Assembly (NCBI RefSeq): GCF_000015445.1
Contig: NC_008783.1
Location: 503,001 to 567,000, forward strand
DNA from: Bartonella bacilliformis KC583
GTDB taxonomy: Bacteria; Pseudomonadota; Alphaproteobacteria; Rhizobiales; Rhizobiaceae
Direction: 5' to 3'
Length of the DNA stretch: 64,000 bases
Shown here piece after piece: positions 1-9,421 of the stretch (position 1 is the stretch's first letter; each line of letters opens with the position of its first letter). A program made the translations under genes and the position numbers. The notes beneath the pieces were generated by a model, which saw only the letters and a list, made by a program, of their open reading frames with translations, searched no databases and was not told the DNA's origin.

Positions 1-235
1 AGAAATTGCATCAAGAAATGTAACTGTTAATTGTATTGCTCCAGGGTTTATTAAATCTGCGATGACCGATAAACTTAATGAAAAGCAAAAAGAAGCGATT
101 ATGGCTGCGATTCCAATGAAACGTATGGGAATGTGTGAAGAAATAGCTTCTGCAGCTGTTTATTTGGCAAGTGATGAAGCAGCTTATGTAACTGGTCAAA
201 CGATGCATATTAATGGTGGTATGGCAATGATCTGA
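1..235 (+). CDS. fabG: 3-oxoacyl-[ACP] reductase, 3' end only
   Basis: The window opens inside this gene; the last 77 codons are visible, reading from base 2 to the TGA at 233-235. FabG is the NADPH-dependent ketoacyl-ACP reductase of type II fatty acid synthesis, a cytoplasmic short-chain dehydrogenase. The C-terminal SDR signature is clear: VNCIAPGFI (the PG after the substrate loop), then EIASAAVYLASDEAAYVTGQ and the terminal INGGMAM. The N-terminal cofactor fold and the Ser-Tyr-Lys active site lie outside the window. It is followed by acpP and fabF in the usual fabG-acpP-fabF cluster, although 258 bases separate it from acpP, so acpP probably also has its own promoter. Confidence 0.95.
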   Translation, partial: EIASRNVTVNCIAPGFIKSAMTDKLNEKQKEAIMAAIPMKRMGMCEEIASAAVYLASDEAAYVTGQTMHINGGMAMI

Positions 236-493
236 GTATTTGCTTGATTCTACGTTGATTTATAAGTTGTATTATTTTAGATAACATAAGTGAGATAAAC
301 GAACGGTATGTTTATTTCTCGGATATGGTGATTGCTCACTTATCGGATACTTAATTGGTTCATTTATAGGAGATATCCACAAAATGTTCTAAATTATTGT
401 TAGAATTCTGAAGTGATAGATCTATCATTTGATGATATGAAACCATGTCGCTAATTAACTATAGGAAAACAATATAAATTTAAGGATTTCAAT

Positions 494-730
494 ATGAGTG
501 ATACAGAAGAGCGCGTTAAGAAGATTATCGTAGAGCATCTTGGAGTTGACGCAGATAAGGTAGTACAAAATGCAAGCTTTATCGATGATCTAGGAGCAGA
601 TAGCCTTGATACGGTCGAGCTCGTTATGGCTTTTGAGGAAGAATTCGGTATAGAAATCCCAGACGATGCTGCTGAAACGATTTTCACAGTTAATGATGCA
701 GTAAAATTTATTGATAAAGCCTCTTCATAA
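494..730 (+). CDS. acpP: Acyl carrier protein
   Basis: A 78-residue acidic protein that carries growing acyl chains on a 4'-phosphopantetheine arm for fatty acid, lipid A and lipoate synthesis. The attachment serine is Ser37 in the motif [12 protein letters not shown]. Length and helical pattern are standard for AcpP. An AAGGA Shine-Dalgarno at 482-486 sits 7 bases before the ATG. A strong intrinsic terminator follows at 741-770, so it can be made as a short abundant transcript separate from fabF. Confidence 0.98.
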   Translation: MSDTEERVKKIIVEHLGVDADKVVQNASFIDDLGADSLDTVELVMAFEEEFGIEIPDDAAETIFTVNDAVKFIDKASS

Positions 731-740
731 CTTTGTTGAT

Positions 741-770
741 GGGCAAAAGCACTGTACTTTTGCCCTTATT
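741..770 (+). terminator. Intrinsic terminator of acpP
   Basis: A perfect 9-bp stem (GGGCAAAAG at 741-749 and CTTTTGCCC at 757-765) with a 7-base loop is followed by a T-rich run. It lies 10 bases after the acpP stop codon. Confidence 0.85.
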
Positions 771-839
771 CTTTCAAGTTAGAGCTATTTGAGGATATAG
801 CATAGAGAGATGAGTGCTTTGTTTCAGGGTTAAAAGTAT

Positions 840-2102
840 ATGAGACGTGTTGTTGTTACTGGTTTAGGATTGGTATCTCCGCTAGCTGGTGATGTTGAGT
901 GTAGTTGGAGACGTCTTCTTGAAGGGAAAAGCGGTGTTCGGCGTATTACTGAATTTGATGTAGTTGATTTACCATGTCAAATTGCCGCACGTGTTCCTGT
1001 AGGAGATGGGACAAATGGGACCTATAATGCTGATTTACACATGGAGCCTAAGCAACAACGCAAAGTTGACCCATTTATCGTATATGCGGTAGCTGCTGCC
1101 GATCAAGCACTTGCAGATGCTGAATGGTGTCCAAAAAATGATGAAGACCAGATCCGCACGGGTGTTATGATTGGTTCTGGTATTGGTGGCATTGAAGGCA
1201 TTGTTGAAGCAGGTTATACTCTTCGTGATAAGGGGCCTGGTCGGGTTTCTCCTTTTTTTATTCCAGGACGTTTGATTAACCTTGCCTCAGGTCATGTCTC
1301 TATTAAGTATGGTTTGCGTGGTCCTAATCATGCGGTTGTAACAGCTTGTTCAACAGGGGCACATGCAATTGGTGATGCAGCTCGTTTGATTGCGTTTGGC
1401 GATGCAGATGTTATGGTAGCAGGGGGAGCTGAATCTCCAATTAACCGGATATCTATTGCTGGTTTTGCTGCTTGTAAAGCTCTTTCTACGGGGCGTAATG
1501 ATGATCCTGAACGTGCATCACGTCCTTATGATGTTGACCGCGATGGTTTTGTCATGGGTGAAGGATCTGCTGTTATCGTTTTAGAAGAACTTGAACATGC
1601 AAAAAAACGGGGTGCTCGCATTTATGCTGAGATTATTGGCTACGGTTTGTCTGGTGATGCGTATCATATTACAGCTCCTCCAGAAAGTGGTGAAGGTGCG
1701 CAGCGCAGTATGATAGCTGCCCTCAAAAATGCACGAGTGAATGTGTGTGATATTGATTACATTAATGCTCACGGTACATCAACGATGGCTGATGTTATAG
1801 AGTTGGCAGCTGTTGAGCGTGTTTTAGGTCATCATGCATCGCAGGTGTTAATGTCGTCTACCAAGTCATCTATTGGGCATTTATTGGGGGCTGCTGGTGC
1901 TGCTGAGGCTATTTTTTGTATTTTAGCGATACGGGATAATATAGCTCCTGCAACACTCAATCTTGATAATCTATCGATTGAGACGAAGATTGATCTGGTG
2001 CCTCACAAACCACGTGAACGGAAAATTGATACAATTCTCTCTAATTCGTTTGGTTTTGGTGGAACAAATGCATCATTGGTCATGCGACGCTTTACAGGAT
2101 GA
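840..2102 (+). CDS. fabF: 3-oxoacyl-[ACP] synthase II
   Basis: A 420-residue beta-ketoacyl-ACP synthase that condenses malonyl-ACP with acyl-ACP during chain elongation. The Cys-His-His triad is visible: Cys170 in VVTACSTGAHA, the histidine of NAHGTSTMADVIE, and the histidine of KSSIGHLLGAAGA. The C-terminal SNSFGFGGTNASLV loop is typical of the KAS I/II family. The length matches FabF, and the acpP-fabF-mltG order supports FabF rather than FabB. Start chosen at the ATG giving MRRVVVTGLG; only a weak AGGG precedes it. Confidence 0.96.
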   Translation: MRRVVVTGLGLVSPLAGDVECSWRRLLEGKSGVRRITEFDVVDLPCQIAARVPVGDGTNGTYNADLHMEPKQQRKVDPFIVYAVAAADQALADAEWCPKNDEDQIRTGVMIGSGIGGIEGIVEAGYTLRDKGPGRVSPFFIPGRLINLASGHVSIKYGLRGPNHAVVTACSTGAHAIGDAARLIAFGDADVMVAGGAESPINRISIAGFAACKALSTGRNDDPERASRPYDVDRDGFVMGEGSAVIVLEELEHAKKRGARIYAEIIGYGLSGDAYHITAPPESGEGAQRSMIAALKNARVNVCDIDYINAHGTSTMADVIELAAVERVLGHHASQVLMSSTKSSIGHLLGAAGAAEAIFCILAIRDNIAPATLNLDNLSIETKIDLVPHKPRERKIDTILSNSFGFGGTNASLVMRRFTG

Positions 2103-2210
2103 AGAGAGTACATTTGTTTATCATGATTGTTTTTTTAATTTTTTTCTTGATGATAAGGCTTCAGAACAAAAGAGTAGCGTAGTGTTTCAAGGTTATTGAA
2201 GCTGATAATC

Positions 2211-3320
2211 ATGTCTGATTCGAAAAACGAAATATTATCACAAGATATAGATGGTTCTTCACCGAATCATTTGCTGAATAATGACGATGTGTTAGCTTGT
2301 AAAAAGCAAAAAAAATCTCATGTTGTGCGCAATCCGTTTGTTATCTTCAGTCATTTCCTTCTGATGGTGATTATCTTTGTAATTTTGGCTGTAAGTGTTC
2401 CTATTTATATTGGAAAAAATATATTTGAGGGAAAAGGACCAGCTGAAAAAGAACAAGTTGTGTTTATCCATCCTGGAACAGGGATTCGGGAAATTGCATC
2501 ACTTCTTAAAAAGCGTAACCTCATTCGATCATCAGATATTTTTGTGTATGGAGTTAGTTATTATCGGCAAGCGAAACATCTTAAAGCTGGAGAATATTTA
2601 ATTCCAGCTTATGCTTCAATGAAAGGCATTATGGATATTTTTGTACAAGGAAAATCTATTGAACACGTATTGACCGTGCCGGAGGGTTTGACAGTTCAGC
2701 AGGTTTTTGATCGTTTAGCAGCGCATGAAGTACTGGTTGGTGATCTTCCAGAAACTTTGCCTCCAGAAGGCAGTTTAATGACGGATACTGTCCACTTTAT
2801 TCGTGGGACAACACGCGCGGAGATTATAAAGAGACTGATTGAAGGACAAAAAAAACTCATCCAGGAAATATGGGATAGCCGTTCACCTGATTTACCAATC
2901 AAGTCTATTGACGAATTTGTTATATTGGCCTCCATTGTTGAAAAAGAAACAGGGATTGCAACGGAGAGACCGCAAATTGCTGCAGTATTTTATAATCGTC
3001 TCGTTAAGCGTATGCGTCTTCAATCTGATCCAACAGTTATTTATGGTATCTTTGGTGGGAAGGGAAATCCTTCAGGTCGTCCTATTTACCGTTCAGATCT
3101 TGAAAAGGAAACACCATACAATACTTATAAAATCTATGGATTGCCACCAACTGCTATTGCGAATCCAGGTAAGGCTTCTTTGAAAGCAGTGGCAAATGCA
3201 CCAAAAAGTGATGCGCTTTATTTTGTTGCTGATGGTTCTGGCGGGCATGTTTTTTCTAAAACTTTGGATGAGCATAACATAAATGTTCGTAAATGGCGTG
3301 CATTAAAGAAAACACGTTAA
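2211..3320 (+). CDS. mltG: Endolytic murein transglycosylase (YceG family)
   Basis: A 369-residue inner-membrane protein that cuts nascent peptidoglycan strands and is thought to set their length. A cytoplasmic tail of about 45 residues is followed by one membrane segment (FVIFSHFLLMVIIFVILAVS), a LysM-like region, and the YceG domain. The catalytic glutamate lies in ILASIVEKETG; the family motifs FYNRL, LQSDPTVIYG and YNTY follow. An in-frame TTG at 2196 could add five residues, but neither start has a good Shine-Dalgarno; the ATG was preferred. In related Rhizobiales, as I recall, yicC lies between mltG and gmk; here only 81 bases separate them. Confidence 0.92.
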   Translation: MSDSKNEILSQDIDGSSPNHLLNNDDVLACKKQKKSHVVRNPFVIFSHFLLMVIIFVILAVSVPIYIGKNIFEGKGPAEKEQVVFIHPGTGIREIASLLKKRNLIRSSDIFVYGVSYYRQAKHLKAGEYLIPAYASMKGIMDIFVQGKSIEHVLTVPEGLTVQQVFDRLAAHEVLVGDLPETLPPEGSLMTDTVHFIRGTTRAEIIKRLIEGQKKLIQEIWDSRSPDLPIKSIDEFVILASIVEKETGIATERPQIAAVFYNRLVKRMRLQSDPTVIYGIFGGKGNPSGRPIYRSDLEKETPYNTYKIYGLPPTAIANPGKASLKAVANAPKSDALYFVADGSGGHVFSKTLDEHNINVRKWRALKKTR

Positions 3321-3401
3321 ATTTGGGGGAATTTGAGAATTCATTACCGACGTTAATATTATAGTTTTAGAAGAAAGCTTTGAGAAAAAAGAAATAGTAT
3401 T

Positions 3402-4067
3402 ATGACATTATTTAACAATGAATTGAGTTCTCAAAAAACCGGTCAACGTCGTGGTTTTCTATTCATTCTTTCTTCACCTTCAGGTGCTGGCAAATCAACT
3501 CTCTCTCATTTAATGCTAAAAGATGAAAGGTTAGAGCTGTCTATAAGTGTGACAACACGACCAAGGCGTCCTAGTGAGATCGATGCTCTTCATTATTACT
3601 TTATTTCAAAACAAGAGTTTGAATATAAGCGTGATGAGGGTGAGTTTATCGAATGGGCAGAAGTTCACGGAAATTATTATGGAACTTTGCGTAAAAATGT
3701 TGAAGATGCTTTGAGTACTGGTCAGGATATGTTATTCGATATTGATTATCAAGGCACCGAACAACTTCAAAAAAAAATGCCAGGAGATACAGTCTCTGTT
3801 TTTATCCTTCCTCCAACAATGAAAGAGCTTGTCGCTCGTTTACATCGTCGAGCAGAAGATAGTCAGGATATCATCAATCTACGATTGAATAATGCACGGA
3901 CAGAGATACAGCAGTGGCGTTCTTATGATTATGTAATTATTAATGAGGATTTAGATCAATCTTTATTGCTTGTTAAATCAATTTATCGAGCAGAGACAAT
4001 GAAACGTGATCGTTGTTGTTTTCTTGAATCTTTTGTTAATAAATTGAGTGTTGAAAAGATTGATTAA
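3402..4067 (+). CDS. gmk: Guanylate kinase
   Basis: A 221-residue cytoplasmic enzyme that phosphorylates GMP/dGMP to GDP/dGDP using ATP. The P-loop is at residues 26-33 (SPSGAGKS), followed by the GMP-binding segment [19 protein letters not shown] and [12 protein letters not shown], and the lid region [17 protein letters not shown]. Length is typical. It ends close to the oppositely oriented rsmA (50-base convergent gap) with no obvious terminator hairpin between them. Confidence 0.96.
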   Translation: MTLFNNELSSQKTGQRRGFLFILSSPSGAGKSTLSHLMLKDERLELSISVTTRPRRPSEIDALHYYFISKQEFEYKRDEGEFIEWAEVHGNYYGTLRKNVEDALSTGQDMLFDIDYQGTEQLQKKMPGDTVSVFILPPTMKELVARLHRRAEDSQDIINLRLNNARTEIQQWRSYDYVIINEDLDQSLLLVKSIYRAETMKRDRCCFLESFVNKLSVEKID

Positions 4068-4117
4068 GACGATTTATTATTGAAGAGACTTTTAAAGTTA
4101 ACCAAAGCGTGAGTGTT

Positions 4118-4948
4118 TTAAGTCATTAAATTTGCTAGAGTTATAAATTCGGGAATTAAGAGTGTTTCGGCCCGACGTGTTTCATCGATTCCAGCTTTTT
4201 CTAATAATTCTTTCCCTCCAATAGTTTTAAGACTTTGTCGAAGCATTTTCCTCTTTTCTCCAAAAGCAACTTTTGTAACTAAACTCAATTTTTGTACTGA
4301 ACACGCCAGAGGTTGCGGGCGTGGAATAATATTAATAACAGAAGATGTTACTTTAGGAGCTGGTATAAAAGCTTGTGGAGGAACATCAAAGGCAATTTTT
4401 GCAATGGTACGCCATCCGGCTAATACGCTAAGGCGGCTATAGTGAGGTGATTGAGGAGTTGCAGTGATACGTTTGGCGACTTCACGCTGAAACATCAGAG
4501 TCATCGATTCATAAAAGGGAGGCCATGATGTCGTCAAAAGCCAGTTTAATAGGAGCTGTGTTCCAATGTTATAGGGAAGATTTGCGATAATACGCGGTTT
4601 TTCCGGATATGTTTCAGAGAGTTTTGAGAGGTCTTGTTTCAATGCATCATCAAAAATAAGATTTAATTTTTTTGGATAGTGCTTTTCTATCTCTAAGAGC
4701 GCTGGTAGGCAGCGTTTATCACGTTCTATCACTGTTACAATGGCGCCTTTTGCAAGCAAGGCGCGGGTTAAACCACCAGGACCAGGGCCAATTTCAATAA
4801 CAGGCTTTCCCTCTATATTGCCTGCTTGACGAGCGATTTTAGATGTTAAGTTAAGGTCAAAAAGAAAATTTTGGCCCAAAGATTTATTAGCTTGCAGTCC
4901 ATATGCATTGATGACCTCACGGAGAGGAGGAAGGTTGTCTATTGGCAT
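4118..4948 (-). CDS. rsmA: 16S rRNA (adenine1518/1519-N6)-dimethyltransferase
   Basis: A 276-residue KsgA/RsmA methyltransferase that dimethylates two adjacent adenines in helix 45 of 16S rRNA during 30S assembly. The SAM motif [16 protein letters not shown] and the catalytic [11 protein letters not shown] (NLPY) are intact, and the N-terminal SLGQNFLFD is the family signature. Its ATG lies inside the last codons of pdxA (10-base overlap), so the two are translationally coupled. It is the last gene of the lptF-to-rsmA minus-strand series. Confidence 0.96.
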   Translation of the reverse strand: MPIDNLPPLREVINAYGLQANKSLGQNFLFDLNLTSKIARQAGNIEGKPVIEIGPGPGGLTRALLAKGAIVTVIERDKRCLPALLEIEKHYPKKLNLIFDDALKQDLSKLSETYPEKPRIIANLPYNIGTQLLLNWLLTTSWPPFYESMTLMFQREVAKRITATPQSPHYSRLSVLAGWRTIAKIAFDVPPQAFIPAPKVTSSVINIIPRPQPLACSVQKLSLVTKVAFGEKRKMLRQSLKTIGGKELLEKAGIDETRRAETLLIPEFITLANLMT

Positions 4949-5949
4949 ATTAAATGATTGTTTGCGAGTTGGTTTGCTGTTTGAAGAGCAGCAATAAAGC
5001 TTTCAGGAGAGGCAATGCCTTTATGAGCAATATCAAAAGCAGTCCCGTGATCCGGAGATGTTCGTATAAAAGGTAACCCTAAGGTGATATTAACAGTGGT
5101 GTCAAAGTCCAATGTTTTAATGGGTATGAGGGCTTGATCATGGTACATGCAAAGAGCAACATCATACGTTTGTCTCGCATTTTTATGGAACATTGTATCT
5201 GAAGACAGAGGGCCTATGATATGAAGACCTTGTTTCTTAAGATAGTCAATGGCAGGAGTGATAATTTCAATATCCTCCTTCCCTATTGTGCCATTTTCTC
5301 CAGCGTGGGGATTGAGACCGGCGATAGCCAAACGGGGTGAAGTTATCGCAAATTGCGTCTTTAAAGCACTTTCAACACTTAAAGAAGTTCGAATGATTAG
5401 GTCAGAGGTGAGGTGTAAGGGAACTTCATTAAGTGGAATATGAACAGTAATAGGCACTGTTTTTAATTGAGGCCCAGATAACATCATAATCGGATGATAG
5501 GGCTGACCAAAATGTTTTTGAGCAAGGTGAGCTAAGAATTCAGTATGACCTGCAAATTCAAATCCGATATCATAAAGGTTTTTTTTTGCAATAGGACAGG
5601 TGACCATTGCGCGCGCATGGCCACTGTGAATCAATTGAACACAGTGTTTGATGGCTTCAATTGTTCCAGCAGCATTGTCTGGTGAAGGCACTCCTAGTTG
5701 ATCGCTTTGCTGGTTTTTTAATGGTATTACAGGAAGAGCCGTTTGGAAGTTTCTAACAGGATTATCTATAGAAACAGATTCTACATCAATCTTAAGTTGA
5801 AAAAAACGAGCGCGTGAACGAATAACATCAGGATCAGCAACAAGAACAAAAGGCGTAATATCACGTATATTACGCATACTCCAAGCTTTGATAACTATTT
5901 CGGGACCTATCCCAGCTGGATCACCGCCGCTAATAATTAATGGAGCCAT
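4939..5949 (-). CDS. pdxA: 4-hydroxythreonine-4-phosphate dehydrogenase
   Basis: A 336-residue NAD-dependent, metal-requiring dehydrogenase of the DXP-dependent vitamin B6 route. Metal-binding histidines are seen in [21 protein letters not shown] and [12 protein letters not shown]. The N-terminal [12 protein letters not shown] is the family signature. Its start overlaps the surA stop in a TAATG junction and its end overlaps the rsmA start, so it lies within a tightly coupled operon. Confidence 0.96.
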   Translation of the reverse strand: MAPLIISGGDPAGIGPEIVIKAWSMRNIRDITPFVLVADPDVIRSRARFFQLKIDVESVSIDNPVRNFQTALPVIPLKNQQSDQLGVPSPDNAAGTIEAIKHCVQLIHSGHARAMVTCPIAKKNLYDIGFEFAGHTEFLAHLAQKHFGQPYHPIMMLSGPQLKTVPITVHIPLNEVPLHLTSDLIIRTSLSVESALKTQFAITSPRLAIAGLNPHAGENGTIGKEDIEIITPAIDYLKKQGLHIIGPLSSDTMFHKNARQTYDVALCMYHDQALIPIKTLDFDTTVNITLGLPFIRTSPDHGTAFDIAHKGIASPESFIAALQTANQLANNHLICQ

Positions 5950-6941
5950 TATGAATCTTTAATATGTGCAGCTTGTTGCAACTCTTTTAAATATTTTTCG
6001 CTTAGAGTTTCAAGTTCTTGAGGAATATCTTCTTGACTATGTTGAATAGAAAATAAAAGTTGAGCAACACGATCATCAGAAACTCTTTTTATTTGACAAA
6101 CAGCAAATGCTTCAATGCCATTTGGGGTTTCTTGTACCTGGGTCATTTTTCCAGCAGGCGTTTCAAGAATAAATTTTTTCCAATCCTGAGGAAGTTGGGG
6201 TTCTAAAATTTTTACTGAACTGCGAATAGTAACATCCAGTATGCCTTTCACTTGTGCTCTCGTATTATTACATCCATTGAAATGTTCACGGAAACTATTT
6301 GCTTCTTGCGTACGTTTTTGTAAAATTTCTGAACGGCGATGTGCAGGAATGACAAAAATAATTCGCTGTAATGTATATTCGTCCGTTGAAGGTTTTTGGC
6401 CACCATTTTTTAATATTTTATGTGCAACTTCTTGTTCAGTAAGAAGGCCACCTTCAGCTTGATAACGCGCATTAACAAGGCGTCCCCATCCTATTTGACC
6501 GCGTATATAGTCTTTAAAGTGCTTCACTGTGACATTTGTTTGAGTCAGCATTTCGCTAAGCTGATTAATGGTCATATGATTTTGTACTGCAAAATTTTCA
6601 AAAGCAGCATCAACTTCACTATCGCTGACATCAATATTACGCTGCTTTATTTCAATCTTTTTGAGCATTTCATCAATTAGCTCATTTTTTGCCTGTACAG
6701 AGAGGTTTTCCTTCTTCTGTTGTAATTTGAGAAAAGCAATACGCCTTTGAATATCATAATTTGTAATAGCATTACCATTAACTGTAAGAGCCACTTTGGT
6801 TTGTTGTGCAAAGACTGGTGATATAGACAATACGTTTATAAATAGACTACTTACACCTAAAAAGGCAGTAAAAAATAAGGTAAGAAAATGATTTTTATTT
6901 TTTTTCACGGCAGTAAATTTTCGCATTATACTAACTTTCAT
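5949..6941 (-). CDS. surA: SurA-like periplasmic chaperone / peptidyl-prolyl isomerase
   Basis: A 330-residue exported protein with an N-terminal signal or anchor segment (FLTLFFTAFLGVSSLFINVL, then a putative VFA-QQ cleavage). A SurA N-domain follows (VALTVNGNAITNYDIQRRIA, then a long helical stretch), with a divergent parvulin-like region. SurA escorts unfolded outer-membrane proteins such as LptD across the periplasm, and the gene sits directly downstream of lptD, as in many proteobacteria. It is shorter than E. coli SurA (about 428) and appears to have only one, weakly conserved, parvulin domain, so isomerase activity is uncertain. An internal ATG five codons in is an alternative start. 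Confidence 0.85.
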   Translation of the reverse strand: MKVSIMRKFTAVKKNKNHFLTLFFTAFLGVSSLFINVLSISPVFAQQTKVALTVNGNAITNYDIQRRIAFLKLQQKKENLSVQAKNELIDEMLKKIEIKQRNIDVSDSEVDAAFENFAVQNHMTINQLSEMLTQTNVTVKHFKDYIRGQIGWGRLVNARYQAEGGLLTEQEVAHKILKNGGQKPSTDEYTLQRIIFVIPAHRRSEILQKRTQEANSFREHFNGCNNTRAQVKGILDVTIRSSVKILEPQLPQDWKKFILETPAGKMTQVQETPNGIEAFAVCQIKRVSDDRVAQLLFSIQHSQEDIPQELETLSEKYLKELQQAAHIKDS

Positions 6942-6994
6942 CGATCCCCTAAGCTACATGTTTTTTTACATAAAAACAATGATAAGTTAAGACA

Positions 6995-7040
6995 TTTATG
7001 TATTCTTTTCTTATAAATTTATGTATTCTTTTCTTATAAA
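6995..7040. repeat. 23-bp perfect tandem duplication across the lptD stop codon
   Basis: Two identical 23-base units (6995-7017 and 7018-7040) lie head to tail. The second contains the lptD stop codon and the last codons; the first lies in the lptD-surA spacer. The coding sequence is not disturbed. It looks like a recent slippage duplication. Confidence 0.9.
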
Positions 7041-9421
7041 TTGAGTTTTATTTTTTGACCGAAATCTGCAATTGTGCGCAAGGAAAGAGAAAAATTAAAA
7101 TTTTTCAAAGGTGCTTTTTCACCAGGATTTGTTATTTGTTGATAACCGAATGTTATTCCAAAGCATTCATCTATGTAGCTTAAATTTATTCCTTGTTTTA
7201 CAAATTTTCTGGAGACTAAATCATAGCTAACATTGTTATTGATAGACCAATTGTTAGATAATTTAACACCAGTTTGAAAAGAAATTTCTTGGCGGTCTTG
7301 TGTATATTCGTAATCTGGTTGATTTTGGATATAAGTATATTGTGTTGCTATCCAAAGATTTGACCATTTTTGTGATGCTTCTATTTCATTACGGCGAATT
7401 TTACCTGTTATTTTATTAAAACGTCCGCGAGATTCTACAGAAAAACCATTGTCGTGGTTTACACCAAACATGGCGACATAGTCTGAACGTGCTGTTTCAA
7501 TGCCAGAATAAAAACCTGTGTTAATAGGGTCTCGTTCTGCAAAAGAATTCTTTCCTGCGAGATGGAAAGATTGTCCGACAAGGCTATAAAATGACCAATT
7601 CTTGCTAAGATTTCCAGAATATCTCAAACCTATATTGGCTCTTGTTCCTCCCTCTACACGATCATATCCAGAAAATTTATCGCGTTGAAATAAAGTGGTT
7701 GAGTCAAACACAAAACTTTGTGCATCTTCATTAGGGAATTGTCCAACATGGTGTTCGTTATTGCGTATAAAAACTTGTACTGTTGGTTCTAAGATATGTG
7801 TAGAAATTTCAGAAGTTATAAGAAAGGGATAACGTAATTCTAAACCTATTGTTGCCATGCTACGGATAGCAGCTGATGAGGCAACATTAAACTTTGTTGA
7901 AGAGCTATTTAATGTATGAGCATTATAGTTTTCATGAGCATTGATTGCGATTGTATCGGCGCGTAAGGCAAGAGTAGGGATTATTATGAACCCATTTTGC
8001 GTGTTAAAACGCTTTTTCCATTCTAGTTCACCTGTTAAACGAAAACTTTTTCCAGCAATTCCGGAAAGTTGAGTGATATTAAGTGGGGAATTTTGCCAAT
8101 CAGTATCATTAAAGCCAGCAGCATGGCTACGATAAATTGATTGCATATTACTGTTAAAGGTAAGTTCCCCAGCATAAACTGGTTCCTCTGGTGTCAAGAA
8201 ATAATCAATGCGAGGGAGAACCCATGCTTGTTGAGAATGGTTTTCATGAAAGGGATTATTAAACATTGAGTCTTGGATTTGAAAATGGTAAAAACGTGTA
8301 TCAAAGTAATTTTTACCTGTAAGACCGTTCAAATAAAGCTGAGAAGTTTGTACAGGGTTACTATAGGTTTCAATTTTGTATGCACGGCTAAAATGTGGGT
8401 CTGACTGTGCGAAGATATCCCAGCCGTAGGTCCAGCGTGAATTAATACGAAAATCACCTTTTGTTGCCATCATATAACGATTGGTATTTTGTGCATCAAC
8501 AGTGTTATTTTCGAAGTTATGAGGATTAGTTTGGTATATATGAGCGAAGCGGATACTATAAATACCCGTTTTAAAATGTTGACGCCATTCACCTTCGGTT
8601 AAAAGCCCTTGTTTCGTATAAAAAGTTCCAGACAGTGTAAAATCATAATGAGGGGACAAATTCCAGAAATAAGAGTTTTTTATGCCAAAGCCAAGATGAT
8701 TAGCGTAAAAAAAGTGAGGTGTGAGTAAACCACTGACACGTTTTTCAGCTGGGTCCGGTAGCTCAAAAACTGGAAATTTTATAACCGGTATACCAAAAAT
8801 TTCAAAATGAGCATCTTCAAACCGAATTGTTTTGATGACATTATTCCATATGATTTTTTTTGCCTTGATTTTCCACAAGGTTTCTCTATTTGGCTTATCG
8901 TAGCAAGGTTGACAAGCTGTATAGGTAGCATTGTTGAAGATTGTTATTTGAGGGAGACTACGTTGAGCATTGGCAGCTGCGAAATGTATATTGTTAGCTG
9001 TTTCAATACGTAAAGAATTGATAAAACCTTCACCAAAGTCTTCGGTCATATCAATCTGATTGGAGTAGATTTTATTGCCATTTTTTTGAATAATTTCAAC
9101 ATTTCCTTGGGCTATAATACGTCCTGTTTTTTGATTATAAGTGACGCTTTGTGCGGTAACTTTGTTGCCATCATATTCGATTTGGACATTTCCTTGTGCG
9201 GAAACAGTATTTATATCATGGTTGTAAATAAGTTCATCAGCGGAGAGTAAAAGAGGATTTTTTGAGTTTTCGGTGTTATTGTGAAAAAATGGAGCAGGAT
9301 TTTGCGCTCTTACAGAACAAGATAAAGCCAAGCTTAAAATTAAAATAAAGCTGATAACGCTTTTTAAAGCTAATATACTTAATTTTTTTAAAATTATTTT
9401 TTGACTCATTAGCAGTTTCAC
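7034..9421 (-). CDS. lptD: LPS-assembly outer-membrane protein LptD
   Basis: A 795-residue outer-membrane barrel that inserts lipopolysaccharide into the outer leaflet. It has an N-terminal signal segment (SVISFILILSLALSCSVRA), then an OstA/LptA-like periplasmic domain (residues about 55-150, with LLSADELIYNHDINTVSAQG), then the LptD barrel domain to the C-terminus. The CQPC pair near residue 190 may take part in disulfides. The start is a GTG directly after the lptG stop; an in-frame ATG lies four codons later, but the GAGGA Shine-Dalgarno inside the lptG end fits the GTG. Operon with lptG, lptF and surA. Confidence 0.95.
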   Translation of the reverse strand: MKLLMSQKIILKKLSILALKSVISFILILSLALSCSVRAQNPAPFFHNNTENSKNPLLLSADELIYNHDINTVSAQGNVQIEYDGNKVTAQSVTYNQKTGRIIAQGNVEIIQKNGNKIYSNQIDMTEDFGEGFINSLRIETANNIHFAAANAQRSLPQITIFNNATYTACQPCYDKPNRETLWKIKAKKIIWNNVIKTIRFEDAHFEIFGIPVIKFPVFELPDPAEKRVSGLLTPHFFYANHLGFGIKNSYFWNLSPHYDFTLSGTFYTKQGLLTEGEWRQHFKTGIYSIRFAHIYQTNPHNFENNTVDAQNTNRYMMATKGDFRINSRWTYGWDIFAQSDPHFSRAYKIETYSNPVQTSQLYLNGLTGKNYFDTRFYHFQIQDSMFNNPFHENHSQQAWVLPRIDYFLTPEEPVYAGELTFNSNMQSIYRSHAAGFNDTDWQNSPLNITQLSGIAGKSFRLTGELEWKKRFNTQNGFIIIPTLALRADTIAINAHENYNAHTLNSSSTKFNVASSAAIRSMATIGLELRYPFLITSEISTHILEPTVQVFIRNNEHHVGQFPNEDAQSFVFDSTTLFQRDKFSGYDRVEGGTRANIGLRYSGNLSKNWSFYSLVGQSFHLAGKNSFAERDPINTGFYSGIETARSDYVAMFGVNHDNGFSVESRGRFNKITGKIRRNEIEASQKWSNLWIATQYTYIQNQPDYEYTQDRQEISFQTGVKLSNNWSINNNVSYDLVSRKFVKQGINLSYIDECFGITFGYQQITNPGEKAPLKNFNFSLSLRTIADFGQKIKLNL

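Noticed and set aside
2839..3183. 114-codon ORF inside mltG in another frame
   Set aside because: Shadow of the conserved mltG frame; no ribosome site or family.
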